A stretch of DNA of 64,000 nucleotides. Origin: Paracoccus methylarcula (lineage in GTDB: Bacteria > Pseudomonadota > Alphaproteobacteria > Rhodobacterales > Rhodobacteraceae). The stretch lies in assembly GCF_003007735.2 (NCBI RefSeq), contig NZ_PXNQ02000004.1, positions 62,001 to 126,000 of the forward strand. Direction: 5' to 3'. Shown in pieces: positions 62,644 through 64,000 of this stretch. Position numbers and translations under genes: made by a program. Position 1 is the first letter of the stretch. Each line of letters begins with the position of its first letter. The notes under the pieces are model-generated. The model worked only from the letters and a program-made list of their open reading frames with translations, did not search any database and was not told where the DNA came from.

Positions 62644-63503
62644 CAGGCGTCTCCGGTTGCGATTTCGAGGTCGGGAAAACTGCCCCACTCGGTCCAGCTT
62701 CCGTCGTAGAGCGAATGGTTGCGGTGGCCGATCCGCTCCAGCGCGAGGCTGAGGACCGCCGCGGTCACGCCGCTGCCGCAACTGGTGATGGCGGGTTTCG
62801 ACAGGTCCACCCCGGCTGCTTCGAATGCGGCGCGAAGGGCATCGGGGGACTTCATCGTGCCGTCCTTGTTCAGCAGATGGCCGAAGGGCAGGTTCCTCGC
62901 GCCCGGAATATGGCCGGCCCGCAGGCCGGGGCGCGGCTCGTCGGCCTCGCCGCGGAAACGTTCCGGGGCACGCGCGTCGATGATCTCGTGATCGCCCAGC
63001 TTCGAGGCAGCGGCGACCTGTGTCACGTCGCGCACCAGCCCCGCCTGACGCTGCACGGTGATGTGACGGTCGCGCAAGACCGGCGGCATGTCCTCGACCG
63101 GGCGGCCCTCGGCCTGCCATTTGGCGAAGCCGCCATCCAGCACCGCCACGTCGGTCTTGCCCATCAGGCGGAAAGTCCACCAGAGACGGGCGGCGCTGCG
63201 GACATCGGAATTGTCATAGACCACCACCTGGTGGCCGTCACCCACGCCCATCGCCCTCATCCGGCTGATGAACATCTCGACCGGAGGGGCCATATGCGGC
63301 AGGGCGCTGCGCTTGTCGGAAATCTCGTCGAGGTCGAAGAAGCGTGCGCCGGGGATATGCGCGGCGTCATATTCGGCGCGGGCATCGCGGCCAGTTGCGG
63401 GCATATGCCAGCTTGCGTCGATCACCCGCAGATCGGGATCGTTCAGATGCTTGCCCAGCCATTCGGTGGAAACCAGCGTTTTCGGATCGTCCTGCATCCG
63501 CAC
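62643..63503 (-). CDS. 3-mercaptopyruvate sulfurtransferase (tandem rhodanese)
   Basis: A 286-residue protein of two rhodanese domains (about 1-140 and 155-280). The active-site loop of the second domain is TSCGSGVTAAVL (Cys near 237), the CGSGVT form typical of mercaptopyruvate sulfurtransferase, unlike the CRxGxR of thiosulfate sulfurtransferase. The coupled aminotransferase can make 3-mercaptopyruvate from cysteine, which fits the pairing. Confidence 0.92.
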   Translation of the reverse strand: MRMQDDPKTLVSTEWLGKHLNDPDLRVIDASWHMPATGRDARAEYDAAHIPGARFFDLDEISDKRSALPHMAPPVEMFISRMRAMGVGDGHQVVVYDNSDVRSAARLWWTFRLMGKTDVAVLDGGFAKWQAEGRPVEDMPPVLRDRHITVQRQAGLVRDVTQVAAASKLGDHEIIDARAPERFRGEADEPRPGLRAGHIPGARNLPFGHLLNKDGTMKSPDALRAAFEAAGVDLSKPAITSCGSGVTAAVLSLALERIGHRNHSLYDGSWTEWGSFPDLEIATGDA

Positions 63504-63567
63504 CCCCCTTGTCGGTACTGGCCCGATTTACAGGCGGAAGGGGCAGGCTGCAATGGCGGGATTGATC

Positions 63568-64000
63568 TCATCCCCCCTGTTTGAGCAATCGCTGCTTCTG
63601 CCGGTTCCAGTCGCGCTTGGCCGAGGTCTCGCGCTTGTCGGCGATTTTCTTGCCCTTGGCGACGCCGATCTTCAGCTTTACCAGCCCGCGATGGTTGAAA
63701 TACATGACCAGCGGCACCAGCGTCATCCCTTCCCGTCCGACGGCCTGCCACAGCCGCGCAAGTTCCCGCTTGCTCACCAGCAGCTTGCGCTTGCGGCGTT
63801 CCTCATGCCCGAAGACACCGGCATTGGACAGCGCGGCGATATGGCCGTTGATCAGCCACAGCTCGCCATTCTCGATGGAGGCATAGCTTTCGGCGATATT
63901 CGACTGGCCGGTGCGCAGGGATTTCACCTCCGATCCGGTCAGCATGATGCCAACCTCCAGGTCGCTTTCGATGAAGTAATCGAAACGCGCCCGCCGGTTC
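63568..64000 (-). CDS. smpB: SsrA-binding protein SmpB (5' end beyond the window)
   Basis: At least 143 of about 158 residues are visible; the frame is open to the window end with [22 protein letters not shown] at its start, which is the normal interior of SmpB, so the true start lies outside. [38 protein letters not shown] and [25 protein letters not shown] are family signatures. SmpB binds tmRNA and brings it to stalled ribosomes. sspB in this window acts in the same pathway. Confidence 0.95.
   Translation of the reverse strand, partial: NRRARFDYFIESDLEVGIMLTGSEVKSLRTGQSNIAESYASIENGELWLINGHIAALSNAGVFGHEERRKRKLLVSKRELARLWQAVGREGMTLVPLVMYFNHRGLVKLKIGVAKGKKIADKRETSAKRDWNRQKQRLLKQGG

Noticed and set aside
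1-64000. tRNA, rRNA, CRISPR arrays, insertion sequences, prophage, toxin-antitoxin or secretion clusters
   Set aside because: I looked for their typical sequences, regular spaced repeats and recombinase motifs and found none.

Overview
The window is a gene-dense, GC-rich chromosomal segment from an alphaproteobacterium of the Rhodobacteraceae/Paracoccaceae, most likely Paracoccus or a close relative. The evidence is the content: an F1FO-ATPase inhibitor zeta subunit almost identical in layout to the Paracoccus denitrificans protein, a TsaE-AmgK fusion next to MurU and AddBA, alphaproteobacterial SspB with a C-terminal ClpX-binding tail, PmtA-type methyltransferase, DUF1127, DUF4169 and DUF2927 proteins. 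The genus is an inference. I see no rRNA, tRNA, CRISPR array, prophage, transposase or biosynthetic cluster.

Layout. 1-4649 (minus): TRAP transporter (DctP, DctQ, DctM) with an amidase and the start of a small membrane protein. 4946-6230: small lipoprotein, then argC. 6298-12488 (minus): DUF779 protein, PfkB sugar kinase, and a cluster of zinc-ribbon membrane protein, SPFH/GYF protein, DUF2927 lipoprotein and TelA-like protein that looks like a membrane-stress module. 12648-19681 (minus): fatty-acid beta-oxidation block (FadB-like, frameshifted thiolase, GST, acyl-CoA dehydrogenase) headed by two MerR regulators; between the dehydrogenase and the GST lies an unexplained highly structured segment bounded by inverted copies of an intergenic repeat. 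19827-22105 (plus): two hotdog thioesterases and a MATE exporter. 22319: zeta subunit. 22764-23778: purC-purS. 23858-28474: polar amino acid ABC transporter with a glutamine-synthetase-like gene. 28509-31318: paired M16 peptidases. 31464-33406: hslVU, with hslU frameshifted. 33498-34850: a frameshifted unknown gene and a cupin. 34931-43691 (minus): tsaE-amgK, murU, addB, addA, trxA. 43781-47493: SH3 protein, dapB, rbfA, phosphodiester glycosidase family protein, truB. 47688-50439: NlpC/P60 endopeptidase, M17 aminopeptidase, unknown. 50751-53157: carbonic anhydrase, DedA, asd. 53321-56674: sspB, methyltransferase, fumC, VOC, DUF4169, ribbon-helix-helix. 56753-61376: DUF1127, rsmE, ubiA, BON/OmpA protein with a coiled-coil partner. 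61462-64000 (minus): aspartate aminotransferase, mercaptopyruvate sulfurtransferase, smpB (cut by the window end).

Themes. Peptidoglycan recycling is represented twice within about 8 kb (AmgK/MurU for the sugar, NlpC/P60 plus aminopeptidase for the peptide), with dapB and asd of the diaminopimelate pathway nearby. Three otherwise intact genes each carry a one-base deletion, which points to residual sequencing errors more than to gene decay. A T-rich 23-bp repeat paired with GC-rich hairpins occurs seven times, only between genes. The strongest candidate for something undescribed is the structured, repeat-bounded element at 16755-16955.
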